Shown one piece after another: positions 31,449 through 42,765 of a stretch of 64,000 nt of DNA; the stretch's first letter is position 1; each line of letters opens with the position of its first letter. The position numbers were made by a program, and so were the translations under genes. This DNA is from Apoda limacodes (Eukaryota; Arthropoda; Insecta; Lepidoptera; Limacodidae): positions 15,638,001 to 15,702,000 of the forward strand of contig OX291545.1 of the NCBI GenBank assembly GCA_946406115.1, given 5' to 3'. The notes beneath the pieces were generated by a model. That model was given only the letters and a program-made list of their open reading frames with translations. It did not search any database and was not told the DNA's origin.

Positions 31449-31822
31449 ATCCATACTAATATTATAAATGCGAAAGTAAATCTGTCTGTTTGTACCTATT
31501 CACGCTTTAACATATGTTGTACTGATTAAGACGAAATTTAGCATGGAGATAGTTTGACTCCCGAGAAAGGACATAGGCTACTTGAAAACGTCAAGTGTGA
31601 GTCGGTTTTCTTTATAATTAAGGAGTTTCCGTTGAAATCTTACATTTATAACCGAATTCAGGGCGGAAGGAACTGCGGTCAAATTTGGTATGGAAATAGT
31701 TTGAGTCCCGAAGATGGATATAAGCTACTTGGAAACGTCAAGTGTTAGTCGGTTTTTTTTTCTATAAGTGAGGGGTTGTCGTTGAAATTCTACAACGATA
31801 ACGCGGGCAAAAGCTAGTATTA
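31449..31822 (+). mobile_element. RTE-like non-autonomous repeat with an internal duplication
   Basis: It starts CATACTAATATTATAAATGCGAAAG and ends AACGCGGGCAAAAGCTAGTA, the typical ends of this lepidopteran repeat type. Inside, a block starting GAAATTTAGCATGGAGATAG (31531) recurs as CAAATTTGGTATGGAAATAG (31680), a period of about 149 bp. Both copies contain CTACTTGNAAACGTCAAGTGT and GTCGGTTTT. No coding function is seen. Confidence 0.6.
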
Positions 31823-31943
31823 TATTAGTGTAACTTACTCATGATCCTGTCATCAGACAGAGGGTCAATAAATTGCAAATTTACACTTTTAATTTTATTA
31901 CCTACTATTATTTTGCATACTCTAGGCAGTGCTCTTTATAGTT

Positions 31944-32590
31944 ATTACTAGCTGACCCGGTGAACCGTGTTTTTTTCAAACAACTGCCGCACCAATCTAT
32001 TGTGAAAGGGTTGTACTAATTTAGAAACCTTCCCCGACATGTTAATCACAACTTTTCATTTAAATCAGTTGACCCTTAAAATGCGAGTATGACTCGCACT
32101 TGACCGCCTTTCTTTTATAAAAACTTTGCCCTAACACTATCAAACACAACAAAAAATTACTCGAATTGGTCCAGCCGTCTTCGAGTTTTCCTTAGTACGC
32201 GATTCCGACTCGAACTTGACCCTGGTTGACTCGCACTTGACCCTTTTTTCTTTCTCAGAAACCTTCCCCGGCGTGTGCAAAACAACTTACCAAAATTCAA
32301 TTAAAACCGTTTTCCCCTTTTTGCACGAGCCTGACTCGCACTTGACACTGTCAGACTCGCACTTGCCTTTTTTTCTTTCTCGGAAACCTTCCCCGGCGTG
32401 TACATAACAACTTACCAAAATTTCATTAAAATCGGTTTACTCTTAGTGCGCGAGTCCTACTCGTACTTGATCGTTTTTTTAATAAAAACCTTGCCCTAAT
32501 ACTAATAAACACAACAAAAAAAAATTACCCGAATTGGTCCAGCGGTCTTCGAGTTTCGCCCTTAGCAACAAATTTTGCGATTCATTTTTA
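31944..32590 (+). repeat. Mosaic tandem array of RTE-like and (GTCY)n-element ends
   Basis: It opens with an ACTAGCTGACCCGGTGAACC start. Then ACTCGCACTTGAC (end of the (GTCY)n family) alternates with two modules: module A, AAAAACTTTGCCCTAA ... GAATTGGTCCAGCCGTCTTC (about 32115 and 32480), and module B, GAAACCTTCCCCGGCGTGT ... CCAAAATTTCATTAAAA (32027, 32259, 32384). Two B modules are 125 bp apart. ACTCGCACTTGAC-type motifs occur at least five times. The open frame at 32216-32407 is a by-product of the repeats. Confidence 0.65.
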
Positions 32591-33375
32591 TTATTATTAT
32601 TATTATTATTATACTTTATTGCATCAACATAAAAAAATTACAAACAAAACATATTTACAAATAGAGAACAACAAAAGGCGGTCTTATCGCTTTAAAGCGA
32701 TCTCTTCCAGACAACCTTTGGGTAGAGGAAATAATAAAGTTAAACAAAGTATAGTAGGTGTGTTTCGATACAGTTATTAAGAAGTATATATAAATTACAA
32801 TAATGCATATAAAATAAATAATTACACATAAATAACATATATGAATAATGTATGTATAAATATACATAAATAGAAGTACATATATAAATACACATGTATA
32901 ATAAATATAATTATAATAGTACTACGTATAAGTAAATATATATAAACAAATATAGGTAGTGATGTTATTTTAGTTCTTCAAGTAATGAGCAATAATAAGA
33001 TTTTTAAATATTGCCTTCGATTTTGCTCTTTTTATTTCTAAAGGTAAAGCGTTCCATAATCTAACAGCCTTTACAGTAAAAGAATCATTATAAAATTGTG
33101 AGGAATGCAAAGGAATTTTTAGCATCCAGCGTGTAGTCTCTCGAAGAGAAGTATTTTCGATAAAATTAAAACGTTTCTTTAAGTATACTGGTGTGTTTGG
33201 ATTGAACAGGACGTTATATAGAAGAAAGAGAACATGAGCATCCCGGCGAAGTCGAATTGGGAGCCACTTGAGCTTTGATCTGAATTCGGAAATATGGTCG
33301 TACTTACGTAGACCAAATATGAGTCTAATGCAGAAGTTTTGAAGTCGCTCAAGTTTATTAAGCTGAATACGCTAA
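32591..33375 (-). mobile_element. 5'-truncated non-LTR retrotransposon with (TAA)n tail
   Basis: Minus-strand element. The plus-strand (TTA)n run at 32588-32611 is its 3' simple-sequence tail. Next to it is a conserved 3' UTR block that reads GGTTGTCTGGAAGAGATCGC, then TTTAAAGCGATAAGACCGCC, on the element strand. Further in is an AT-rich region and then an RT C-terminal coding frame (32970-33372). Truncation is at about 33375. Confidence 0.75.
32970..33372 (-). pseudogene. Reverse transcriptase C-terminus (open, truncated)
   Basis: About 134 codons open on the minus strand to the stop at 32970-32972. It reads IQLNKLERLQNFCIRLIFGL, RKYDHISEFRSKLKWLPIRL, then RRDAHVLFLLYNVLFNP, TVKAVRLWNALPLEIKRAKS and a final LIIAHYLKN. 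This is the canonical RT C-terminal domain: the LQN-CIR-IFGL helix, LKWLPI-RR, and the LWN-LP block. No ATG starts the frame because the 5' part is missing. It is distinct in sequence from the CR1-like family. Confidence 0.72.
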
Positions 33376-33712
33376 ATACCTTCCTAGGTAAAGGTTTAAA
33401 AAATCTAATCAACTTGCTGCGCAACGAAACATGCAACAGTGATATTTTCGTAATAGTTTCCTTAGGTACCTAGCTACTTACGTCAGACGCAATACAAGTG
33501 AAGATTCACTCATGGATGGCCCGCGACTGATTTTAGTGATTTTGGCTGCTACCTCGCCTCAAGCCCCCCGTGTTTGTCAAGCGAGCCAGCATCATGATAG
33601 AATTCGATTTTTGCATATTTGACTAATGATTTTTGTGTTTCGAATTATTGTGTTTATTCATTTAATTTAGTAGGAATGACAAGTTTTTTTATTTAGAAAA
33701 TTTATTATATTA
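33376..33712. other. Unassigned DNA
   Basis: No gene or repeat was recognised. Confidence 0.45.
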
Positions 33713-33858
33713 TCTAGGTCTGTGGTGCTTTACAATTTTCGGAAACGTTTTTGTTATAGAGTGTTGCAGCTGTTTTGACTATAAATTACAAGTTTTTGCA
33801 CTCTAATAATTTTAGAACTACACAATTTAACGTAAAACTGAAACACCACAGACCTAGA
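33713..33858. mobile_element. 146-bp MITE with TA flanks
   Basis: Perfect terminal inverted repeats TCTAGGTCTGTGGTG / CACCACAGACCTAGA, with further matches just inside, flanked by TA on both sides (33711-33712 and 33859-33860). The TA duplication points to mobilisation by a Tc1/mariner-type transposase. The interior has no coding sequence. Confidence 0.7.
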
Positions 33859-34046
33859 TATTAGTTGTCTGGCCTCGTATGTCGTATATCATCAGTAACC
33901 CGTTAAAGATGTCTTAGAGGCAGATGGACGGCCGCCACTTCGTGGTATATTTACGTTTTCCCTTTGGAATGCTAAATCGGTAAGAGTACTTGCCTGCTCG
34001 TCTTGATAGCACCCATGCATTACATACAGCGGCATCGAATATATGA

Positions 34047-34310
34047 TCATACCTAAATGGTCGCGTACATTGCGGTTTCAGAGAAACTTCCTCCCGCGAA
34101 CGCTTAAGTTGTGGAATGAGCTCCCTGCCAAGGTTTTCTGCAAGGACTACAGTATGAAGTTCTTCAAGAAAGAAGTTATTAGATTTCTGAAGGGTCGGCA
34201 ACGCGCAAGTGATACCCCTGGTGTTGCAAGCGTCCATAGGCTACGGTGACCGCTTACCATCAGGCGGACCGTAAGCTTGTTTGCCACCTTAGTGGTAAAA
34301 AACAAAGAAA
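34047..34310 (+). mobile_element. CR1-like 3' fragment
   Basis: A 5'-truncated copy starting at CCTAAATGGTCGCGTACAT in the RT C-terminal frame (SRTLRFQRNFLPRTLKLWNE, ending GVASVHRLR at 34249) and ending with the 3' tail GGACCGTAAGCTTGTTTGCC, ACCTTAGTGGT and an A-rich tail to about 34325. The 68 codons are open and very close to the 867-2336 copy, so the insertion is fairly recent. Confidence 0.8.
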
Positions 34311-34325
34311 AAAAAAAACAAAAAA

Positions 34326-35579
34326 AGAAGAAAATCAAAAAATGTGACTACAAAGCGATAAAAATGTTTAATTCCTTATAAAAAAAAAAAGTTTCAAGGC
34401 GTCATTATGGCATAAATTACTTAAGAAGTATACAACAAATATTTCAAATTAATGTTTATGACATGATGTAATGATTTTTATTACATTGATATGAACATCG
34501 TTGGTATTACATAAATTAACTTTATAGCCTATATCACTTTCTTCACACATTTTTTATTACAACTTCAAACTACAAATCGTGAATTTGTTTTTTTTTGTCT
34601 AGTGCTCCACACAATAAAACAGGGTTCAATGAAACTGATAAAGATTTCAATTAATACTATGATATTAATTATCTGCGTCGATGTTTATTGAAACTTTATG
34701 TAACAAATAGCTTACGATTCGACTTAAACTCGCTTAAAATATTGTTTCAAATAACAATAAAACGCACATTTTTTCACTAACAGCTTATACGTACCAAGTC
34801 AAAGGCAAAAGTAATTTAAATACCTACGCAAATAAAAACTAAAATGAAAGTAAGCGTCCATTTCAAGTTGAACTCAATTAACTGAAGTGACCCATAGAAC
34901 AGTAGCTCTAAATGTTTCGGCGATAAGAGATTTTGAAAATTTGAATGAAAATCAGAAATGATCCGCGTTATAACGTAAACGTCGACCCTCTTCATGTCAC
35001 CGCCCTCTGAGTGTCTCTAGTAATTGAAGAGCTCTGGCATCATTTTTAGATACAGACTTTTCCAAGATATATTGCATAAGGACAATATTTTATTCTTACC
35101 CAATATAAACGGTGCGTCCGCATAAATGAGTACGGCAGCAATTACCGTGGAAGTAACTGCTTGTTAAAAAGAATTCGCACCATATTAAATCCGCCAACTT
35201 GGGTTTTAAAAAACTTACAAATAATTGAATTCAGCACCCTTAAATATCTAACATAACTTGCGTTTCAATAAAATCATTTTTTTTAAGAAAAGAATGCCGA
35301 AATATTTATTGGATGCGCCATTTTGAATTCCCGAAATGTTCAGTTCAATACACTTCCACACAAAGACAACACTTTAAAAATAGTCGCAAATGAGTTCCCA
35401 GGTCTCAAAATGTAAAAAAAAAAGAATTTCAGCAATTCCAATTTTTGGACCTATCAAAACCATTCATTATTATTTATTTAACAATTATATTATTGAAAAA
35501 TTTGATTGATTAATATTACCCAATAATTTTAATTTAGTTATAGATGTATCACTTTCGTAGCAGGTATGAGTATGTTCTG
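34326..35579. other. Unassigned AT-rich DNA
   Basis: No feature recognised on either strand. Confidence 0.45.
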
Positions 35580-35890
35580 CTATTATTATAAATGTGAAAG
35601 TATGTCTAGATGAATGGATGGATAGATGTTTGTTACTCTACAACTCGCCAACGATCAGTCATTGTTCTCAGTCAGTACGAATTGTTATGAAAATAAGCAC
35701 ACAAATTCCTTACTATCCAGATTAACATATTATAGGCTTTTTTTCTCGAAAAATTGAGAAGTTTCTGCGGGAATAACTATAACCGAGCTTAAACGAACTA
35801 TAGTTTGCTATAGCAAATTTCATTAGTATATTAAGTAATCTACACCGATAACCGAATTTAGGGCGGGCGGAGCCGTTGACAAAGTCAATT
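35580..35890 (+). mobile_element. RTE-like non-autonomous repeat
   Basis: It starts CTATTATTATAAATGTGAAAG, includes GAAGTTTCTGCGGGAATAAC, ACTATAGTTTGCTATAGCAAA and the terminal CGAATTTAGGGCGGGCGGAG. Same family as 12471-12740 (+) and 58135-58370 (-). Confidence 0.55.
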
Positions 35891-36570
35891 ATGTTCTAAA
35901 TAGATTAGTTTGTTTCTAACGAATTAGTGATACTAAGAGCGTGATACAATATCTTACTTGCTTGTGAGGCAGAGAATACGACACGGTAGTTAACGCTACT
36001 TGATACCACGAAAGGCTTGTAGTTTCAAATCACAATGAAACAGCTAGTAGGTTTCCCTTAGTTTTTAAAATTTTATTATGTCAGCTAGTTTTCTAAATCA
36101 GACTACCTAAAGGATATTTTTTGTTTTGTTGGAATCCATCTAAGGAATAAGTTCATAGATGACTACTAAAACAGTTCATGAAAGGTATTTTACACTTCTC
36201 ATGCTCAAAAAGTATGTCATTTAGGCAAAGTGTAAGGGTACTTAAATGCTTTAATAGTCTCTAGCATAGACTTCAATTCTACAATTTGTTCTATGGATTG
36301 CGCAATAGCCTCGCAAAATTAGCCTCACTTTAGAAAGAGACAAAGTTAACCTTTTTTCATTGACAACACCATAGTTTTGCTTCGTCTCTGTCACAATTTT
36401 GCGACCTTTTTTACACACCGGGCTAGGAAATGCGCTGTCCAGTTCTCTATGTCTATGGTCTCTAGGGGCTAAAATTTTTTCCTGAATTTGATTTTTTTTT
36501 TCGGGAATGCCAAGGACTGAGCCATACAGTATTCTTAGGGCTTACGGCGATCTTTAGGTCGGAAGCTGCA
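35891..36570. other. Unassigned DNA
   Basis: No feature recognised. Confidence 0.4.
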
Positions 36571-36915
36571 TTTGATGCAGAATAAGCCGCTTTGCCCAGT
36601 GATACTAGGGACCGATTAAAGCATTTCATCCCAGGAAATTGAAATTCCATCCACTGGAAATCAACATACCGGAATTTTTCCAATATGGAAAAAGCTGCAT
36701 AATTTTAAAACTTTATAGATAGTAAAAATACCGTTTAAGAGCTTAAGGATGGCGGCCGATTGTTCTAATGAAAATAAGAACCAAATATCCTTAGATATTT
36801 TGTAAAAAGTCCGCCATTTTGAATTCCAGTGAATGGAATTTTTATTTCCTTGAATGAAATCATTCATATTGGTCCGTAGTATCACTGGGTAAAGCGGCTT
36901 GCTTTCTGCTACTAC
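36571..36915. mobile_element. MITE-like element with long inverted ends
   Basis: The left end (GCAGAATAAGCCGCTTTGCC, CAGTGATACTAGGGACCGAT, GGAAATTGAAATTCCATCCA, CTGGAA) matches the reverse complement of the right end (AGCCGCTTTACCCAGTGATA, CTACGGACCAAT, GGAAATAAAAATTCCATTCA, CTGGAA). Together they form terminal inverted repeats of about 80-95 bp around a 150-bp core. No target duplication was identified with confidence, so the superfamily is unknown. The interior is non-coding. Confidence 0.65.
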
Positions 36916-38079
36916 AGCCACTACTTAACTTTATTGTCAATTTCTTTTAGACATTTGCAACAGTATTTTTGGTGTAATATGGTGTATTTTGGTCTTAACT
37001 TGTAGGTAGATAAATTAGTTAAAAGAAAGCTTCATTCAGAAAGTGGGGAAAATCGGTCGGGTTCTTGTAAATTTCTAGTACATTAAATCTAATGGCAAGT
37101 CTCTAGGTGGCTAAAGGATTATTTTCAAAGACTTAGCTTTTCAATGCTATCCTAATCTTAATCCTAACCAAATATATTTGTTAAAGTCTGTTTGTTTGTT
37201 TATTAGATAATTCTTAACGTCGCTACAGATAAACTAATTAGGCTGATTTTTGGCATATAGATTATTGAGGGGACGGAGAAGGACATAGGCTTATGATTAT
37301 TTCACCAAATAAAATTAATATCCATAGTCTATTTCAATATTTAATTTATGTATTGGGGAGAATGAAAACATAGACAATCAAATAACAGAGGTTTTTCCAT
37401 ATTTTTTATAAGATTAATAATTAAATATATCTAAATCTTATTATGTCTTTGTTGATAAGTAGTTTTATTCACAAATGTAAAATAAAAACAATGATTCAAA
37501 ATTGCACCGGACAATAAAGGTAACAGATGAATATTTGAGGGTTACTTATCAATTAAACAAATCAATATAATTTATTTAATTTAGGCCACAATAATTGAGC
37601 ACTTGAATGTCTTGAATGAATGTCACTACGCCATCAGTTCGTAAGTCTATAGGGGGACGACGACCCTGTACTGAGAAGAACCGGCAAGAAACTCAGCAAG
37701 GGCATTTCTTTTCTCTTACAGCGTCCAATCAAAGTATTGTAAATAAAATGACCTCCCTATCATAGAAGGACACTTTCCATTACAAACATAAAAAACATGA
37801 TTGTTTTAGCCAACTTACTTTTATGCAGTATCTATATTATAATAAAAGAACAACTAACATCTTTCATTATAAATTTGAAATTATAGTCAAATTATATCCA
37901 CTGGATAAAAGCTTATGTTATAAATAAGATACACTTTAATAAGAAGAGTTTATAGCTGAAAATCCACTTTTAATTAAACTTGTTTTCAGCGTCGCACACA
38001 GCATCCATATTTTATCTCTTGTTGGGACATAAAACTTTAAGAGATGATGCGTTATGACTCTCGACCTCAACAGAACTTA
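36916..38079. other. Mostly unassigned DNA with two short dispersed-repeat fragments
   Basis: A 'gtctgtttgtttgtttatta ... tttttggcatatagattatt ... ggacataggctt' phrase (37185-37290) resembles the start of RTE-like repeats. ACTGAGAAGAACCGGCAAGAAACTCAGCAAGG (37664-37695) is a phrase I associate with lepidopteran retroelement UTRs. Neither is long enough to assign. Confidence 0.35.
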
Positions 38080-38260
38080 TAAACGTGGCTTAGAAATGAG
38101 ATCGGCTTGTAATTCCTTAGAAGCGATTTGTCTCCTTTTTTGAAGAATAAAACAACTGCACGCTTCAGGTGAAGTTCCTTAATGTAACACAGTATTGAAG
38201 AGCTCCCGCAACGGCGTCAGAACTAGAGAGCCACCGGCTCTCATAAGTTTCTCTCAGCGG
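38080..38260 (-). pseudogene. RTE/L1-type reverse transcriptase relic
   Basis: On the minus strand, VVLFFKKGDKSLLRNYKPIS then FLSHVYK matches the fingers motif of RTE/L1-group RTs (FKKGD...NYRPISL.S..YK). The preceding segment (ELFNTVLH-stop-GTSPEA) matches the expected upstream region in a different frame, so a frameshift and a stop separate them. No catalytic box is seen downstream; only a short relic remains. Confidence 0.6.
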
Positions 38261-40042
38261 ATGCAGTGGTAGACAGGCTCAGTGAGAATTTTACTGTCCA
38301 GTCGGGCAGGCTCCTTGTACCATAGTCGGATTTCGTAACCCGTTACGGTCAGCAGCTGCTTGGTTTTTGGGAACTCAGGCGGAAACAATCACATTGGCCT
38401 AATTGCCTTGGCCGGAATCAGTCAGCCCCTGTTAAAATATAATGGTGAAAAAAAGTTTCTAGTAATGAGACTAATACTAGTTTCTTCTGCTTCATGGGTA
38501 CTCTGGGCGATGGCAGTTAGCGGGTGGCTACCACTGTCACACATCGTAAGGGGAAAGACGCGGGTCTCTCAAGGAGGAGAGGTAGTGAAGTTTCGTCTCT
38601 TTTATCCTCCTCAATCCAGGAGCATGGGCCGCGGAGAAAGAATGCTTCTCCGATTCCACTGAGTGGCAGACCGGCGTCTTGATGGTAGCGGACAATTGCG
38701 AAAGTGTGCCAGAGACTCCTGCACGTGGTGGCTGAGAGACAATGCTGAGTTTAAGCTGGTAGAAGTTCGACATCATCTTGGCTCCACCCCTACGACGTGA
38801 AGGTATATAAGGTTGCCCCAGCGACAAACAAAAAGCCGGGAGATATATTTTGGTAAAACTATTTTTTTATTGAAATTTACAATTACTATGAAATTATGAT
38901 TCGTAAATTTATACTTTGATTACATAACTTCAAAATACTTTATTTTATACTTAACGTCAAAAGCATCTGTGCCACGACTTAAATACTCTTCAATAAGTAC
39001 ATACATTATATTACTTAAAATCTCCCGCTCGGCTGCTGTAATTAAACATGATTTGAACGTCACACAGAACATGCAGATTTTGCGTTTTCCTCACAGTATT
39101 TAGTGTGCAGTTAATATTTTCGACTCAAAATAAAACACGGAAAAAATCAACGAATGACGCAGTTGACTTTAACCCACTGCAGGACATAGAGTGCAACCAA
39201 CTTATATGACCTAAGCTTTGGTGGTTGGTCACTTGTAAGTTTACACCATTTCAATATTGTGACTGTATTTATTATTAGTATTAGTATTGGAATGCCTTGA
39301 GATGATTCCACACACCTTCATCCACTGGTTGAGGGCCCGTCCCTTCAATTACCACCTACCTGAACAGTTGCGTTGTTCTAGCCTGCAGCTTTGAGCTTCT
39401 GCAGAACCCTCTCATCAACCGTTTTTTCCTGTAACTCGTTCCTGGAGTCTTTGCAGAGGTACGCTGGCTGGCAAGACGCTAGAACGGAACGGAACGGAGA
39501 CTTAGCCTTCGGGAACCCCAGACCACAGTAGTGTTAAATTTATCGAAATCGTTAGTCTTTACACTGGCGCCCAATTGTGAGACTGAATAGATTTTGTCAA
39601 TTTTCGAATATCCTAGTCAATTTTTTTTTATTTTTATATTCAAAAATAATAAAAGCAGATCAAATTTATGAAAAAGTGTAAAGTAAATATATTATACTTG
39701 TTACAACACCCTTCATTCAATACGATACGGACGGAAGTACGAATAACTATTAATTTCAAGATTAGAACGTGCCGTTTGCAGAATGCTCAGGATTAACCCT
39801 GAACTGCCATATAATATGAAATTTTAGTAAAATATTTGACTTAAGGGTTAAAGCGTGGAACGATTATGTTGATTTCACTTTAGTATTTGTAAGTATTTTT
39901 TGTGAATTTTACGACTTTTATTGAACGTTACGGAATGAAATTTTTCGATTGTGTAATTTCTAATACTTGCATGTAAAATATATAAAAAAGAACAAATAAA
40001 CCATGACAATAAGCAAAATATTATACAATTTTTATATTTAAC
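38261..40042. other. Unassigned DNA, GC-richer between 38.3 and 38.8 kb
   Basis: The 38345-38830 part is unusually GC-rich and open on both strands (about 96 to 100 codons each way) but has no recognisable domain. It adjoins the RT relic and may belong to the same old element. A TATATAA-like TTATATACC lies at 38801-38815. At 39565-39574 TGGCGCCCAA resembles a retroviral-type primer binding site. GGAACGGAACGGAACGGAGA is at 39484-39500. Confidence 0.35.
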
Positions 40043-40200
40043 TAGCTCTTTCCCGCGGTTGCACCCGCCCTAAATTCGGTTATCGGTGTAGGATTCCAAC
40101 GGCAACTCCTCAATTATAGAAAAAATAACCGACAATTTATTCTAATGGGTTACTTTCGAATCGTCAAGTAAATTAACTCCAACTAGTTTTACAAACTAAT
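40043..40200 (-). mobile_element. RTE-like end
   Basis: AACTAGCTCTTTCCCGCGGT then TGCACCCGCCCTAAATTCGGTTATCGG is the reverse complement of the CGAATTTAGGGCGGGCG...GCTAGT terminus seen at 35870. A diverged body follows. Confidence 0.5.
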
Positions 40201-41859
40201 TACAATACTGTTTTATTGCGTGCATCCAATGGGCAATCTTCGTAAAATCACAAATGAAACATAATATTATAGTGTATCAACTAATAAATACATGTTTTTT
40301 ATTGAAACACTTAATAAACAAGATTAACAATGTAAATAGTTTGATAAAAAAAAAAAAACAAAATTTAGGTACTATTTAAATTGCCTATTGTTTTTCAGAT
40401 TGCACAGGGTAATACGTTAAAAGTCTTCAATTACTCTGTGACGGGATTTGAAGTAACTGACGAGAAAAATATATTATACACTTTGCACTTTACGTAAGAA
40501 TGAACAGTGCATATTGGCCAAGTTGCATCGTGCAATAGGCCCCAGGTACTCAATTTTTAGACCAGGGGTCTACATTTTTTGACTTTTAAGGCATCTAATA
40601 AAATTTTGGTGGCTTGACATGAGCGTGAGAATATCTTCTTCGCTGCAGTCATTACTGTTACATAACTTGTTTATTTTTGTAATACGTAATTTTAAATAGG
40701 TATGATGGCAGTTTTCTGAATATGAATTTTAGCTCGATAATATTAGGCGCAAAACACGAAGCGCGATTTATTCAAAAATTAAGCGCAATCTTTCAAGAGA
40801 CTGGCGCATATTTCTAGAGTTAAAAGCCGTTTTAGAGAAAAAAATAATCTTGACGGACCGATTGCAAGGCCTCCCCCTTCAAAGATATCAAAATTCGGTT
40901 TTAGGGCATCTCGTTTTAACAAGTCGGAAGAACTAAGTTTAAGGTAGACATGTCTTATGTTAATGTATGTCTAATAGTTTTAGAGATCTAAGGCGTCAAA
41001 AGTACACAATCTAAGTGTCGTGTGACCTTTGACGTGACATGAAATTCAAGCGAAAAAGTGTTCAAATAAAAAGTTTAAATCACAAAATCAAATAAGCTTT
41101 TTATAGAAGTTTTTGTGCGCAAGAAAAGTTTGGATAGAAATTTCATTTATGTATGCTAAAAGTGCCAATTTTCACCATAAGTTAAAATTCTAACAATCAA
41201 ATGTATAGATTTTTGCACTAAAATCTTTCTATAAAAAATTATGTAGGTATTTGTGCCTTAAAGTTGTTGATTGAGTCATTTTTCGAAATTCATTTTGCGG
41301 TATCTAACTAAAAAACAAAGCCATATAACAACGGTACTCGTTAGCATGACTTATCTCCTTAAAATCGATAACATAACAAACGGATAAATGACGCCCAACA
41401 TCAATGACAAGGGAGATATATTATGTAACATTAATAAAAAATCAACAACAATACAAAAACTCAACAATGATATTGCAAACAACGTACACATTATAAAAGC
41501 TAGCGTCAAATGTTGAGAAATGAAACATTTCCGGGATAACTCGTGCTATTGTGTAAAGAGTGGCAGGCGGGAATCGGTGAAAATATTTATGTCGCAATTT
41601 CCATGGCGTGTCGCTATTAATGCAGATGTCCATTTGCATCTAAATATATACATTTCTTACCAAAAATTTATTACAATATGTTGAATGGTTGGCTAGTAGT
41701 GCAAGAGTCCGACTCGCACTTGACCGCTTATTTTCTTTCATACAAACCTAGCGAATGCCACAGGAAAAGAACCATTCGATTTGATGCAGTCGTTCAAAAG
41801 TCATGCGCGGGCTGACATATTAATTATTTTTTGGCAATTAATTATTTTTTATTAATTTA
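40201..41859. other. Unassigned AT-rich DNA
   Basis: No gene was recognised. A single AGAGTCCGACTCGCACTTGACCG at 41704-41726 is an isolated end of the (GTCY)n family. Confidence 0.4.
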
Positions 41860-42312
41860 TATAAAAACTGACGTATTTCCATTTAAATTTCCGAACCCAA
41901 TTTCACCCTTTTAGGGCATGAATTTCGTAAAATTCTTTTATGAATTATTTTAAGATTCTGTGCAAAATTTCATTTCTCTAGATGCAAGAATATCTGATAT
42001 TTTTGTGTCTATGCTTCAAATTTGCATCATCTCTTTTCCCCTTTAGACGATTTTAGTCCAAAAACGGTGAAATATTTTAATCTCAATTTCAATCTAAAGG
42101 CCAAATACTAAGTTTTATTTATTTAGCTTAATAATGTTGTGTTTCCATTTAAACTTCTAATTTCCATTTTACTCCCTTAGGAGAAGAATTTTGCAAAAAG
42201 CTTTCTTTGTGCTCGTTGCACGTTATAACAGGAATCCCTTCGCAAATTTCAAGGCGCTAGTAGCTGTGCGTTGATAGTCAGTCAGTCACTGAACTATTTT
42301 ATACATATAGAT
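41860..42312 (+). mobile_element. RTE-associated dispersed repeat
   Basis: Contains CCAATTTCACCCTTTTAGGG, ATTTTACTCCCTTAGGAGAAG and the terminal CTGTGCGTTGATAGTCAGTC, AGTCACTGAAC. The same phrases (CCATTTTACCCCCTCAGGGTT, GCGTTGATATATTAGTCATTCAGTCAC) occur at 43330-43770, so both are copies of one family. The 'CACCC..TTAGGG' part appears twice here (41905 and 42173), suggesting an internal duplication or two fused copies. Confidence 0.5.
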
Positions 42313-42321
42313 GTAGCTTAC

Positions 42322-42765
42322 AGGCCCCTGATGTTGAGCCACCGTAACCTATTTATAGGCTTACACTAAGGCAAGGGTATTTATTAATTGTGCGTTGCCG
42401 ATCTTTTAAAAATCACATCTAGCGAAAATCTCAACAAGGAGTTAATTCTTAATCACATCTGAAACCTCAACCGGCGGCAAGTGGTGGGATGTCGATGGTA
42501 CAAAGTAGCCGTAGGAATAATTCATAGCAATTTCTCAGAACACAACCCATTATGTAACCTTTGCGCCAAACTTAAACGCTGCTTTGCTCTGTTATGTAAA
42601 CCAAGTTTTCTGGACGCCAACTTGACCTTGTCTTTCAAATATTCTTGGAACTGGTTGTCACTCGAAATGTGTACAGCAAGGATCCCAATGTCTATAAAGA
42701 CGAAAAGGGTTGTAATCTGGTATTGTGGAGCCACAGTTAATGGGGTTTTCATAAAAGAGGTAACT
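42322..42765 (-). pseudogene. CR1-like relic with internal deletion
   Basis: A minus-strand copy covering the 3' tail (GCCCCTGATGTTGAG, CCACCGTAACCTAT) through RT C-terminal coding, then jumping by an internal deletion of about 200 bp (relative to bases 1167-1368 of the first copy) at about 42555 into KLASRKLGLHNRAKQ / FVFIDIGILAVHISSDNQF coding. A 76-codon stretch at 42522-42752 remains open across the deletion. It is more diverged than the copies at 0.8, 30 and 34 kb. No RT catalytic residues. Confidence 0.75.

Noticed and set aside
32216..32407. 63-codon frame with repeated DSHLTL
   Set aside because: Repetition comes from the GACTCGCACTTGAC modules of the mosaic array.
38360..38827. Overlapping 96-100-codon frames on both strands as possible genes
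   Set aside because: No domain, no splice or start context, and beside an RT relic; opposite-strand openness fits GC-rich non-coding or old element sequence.
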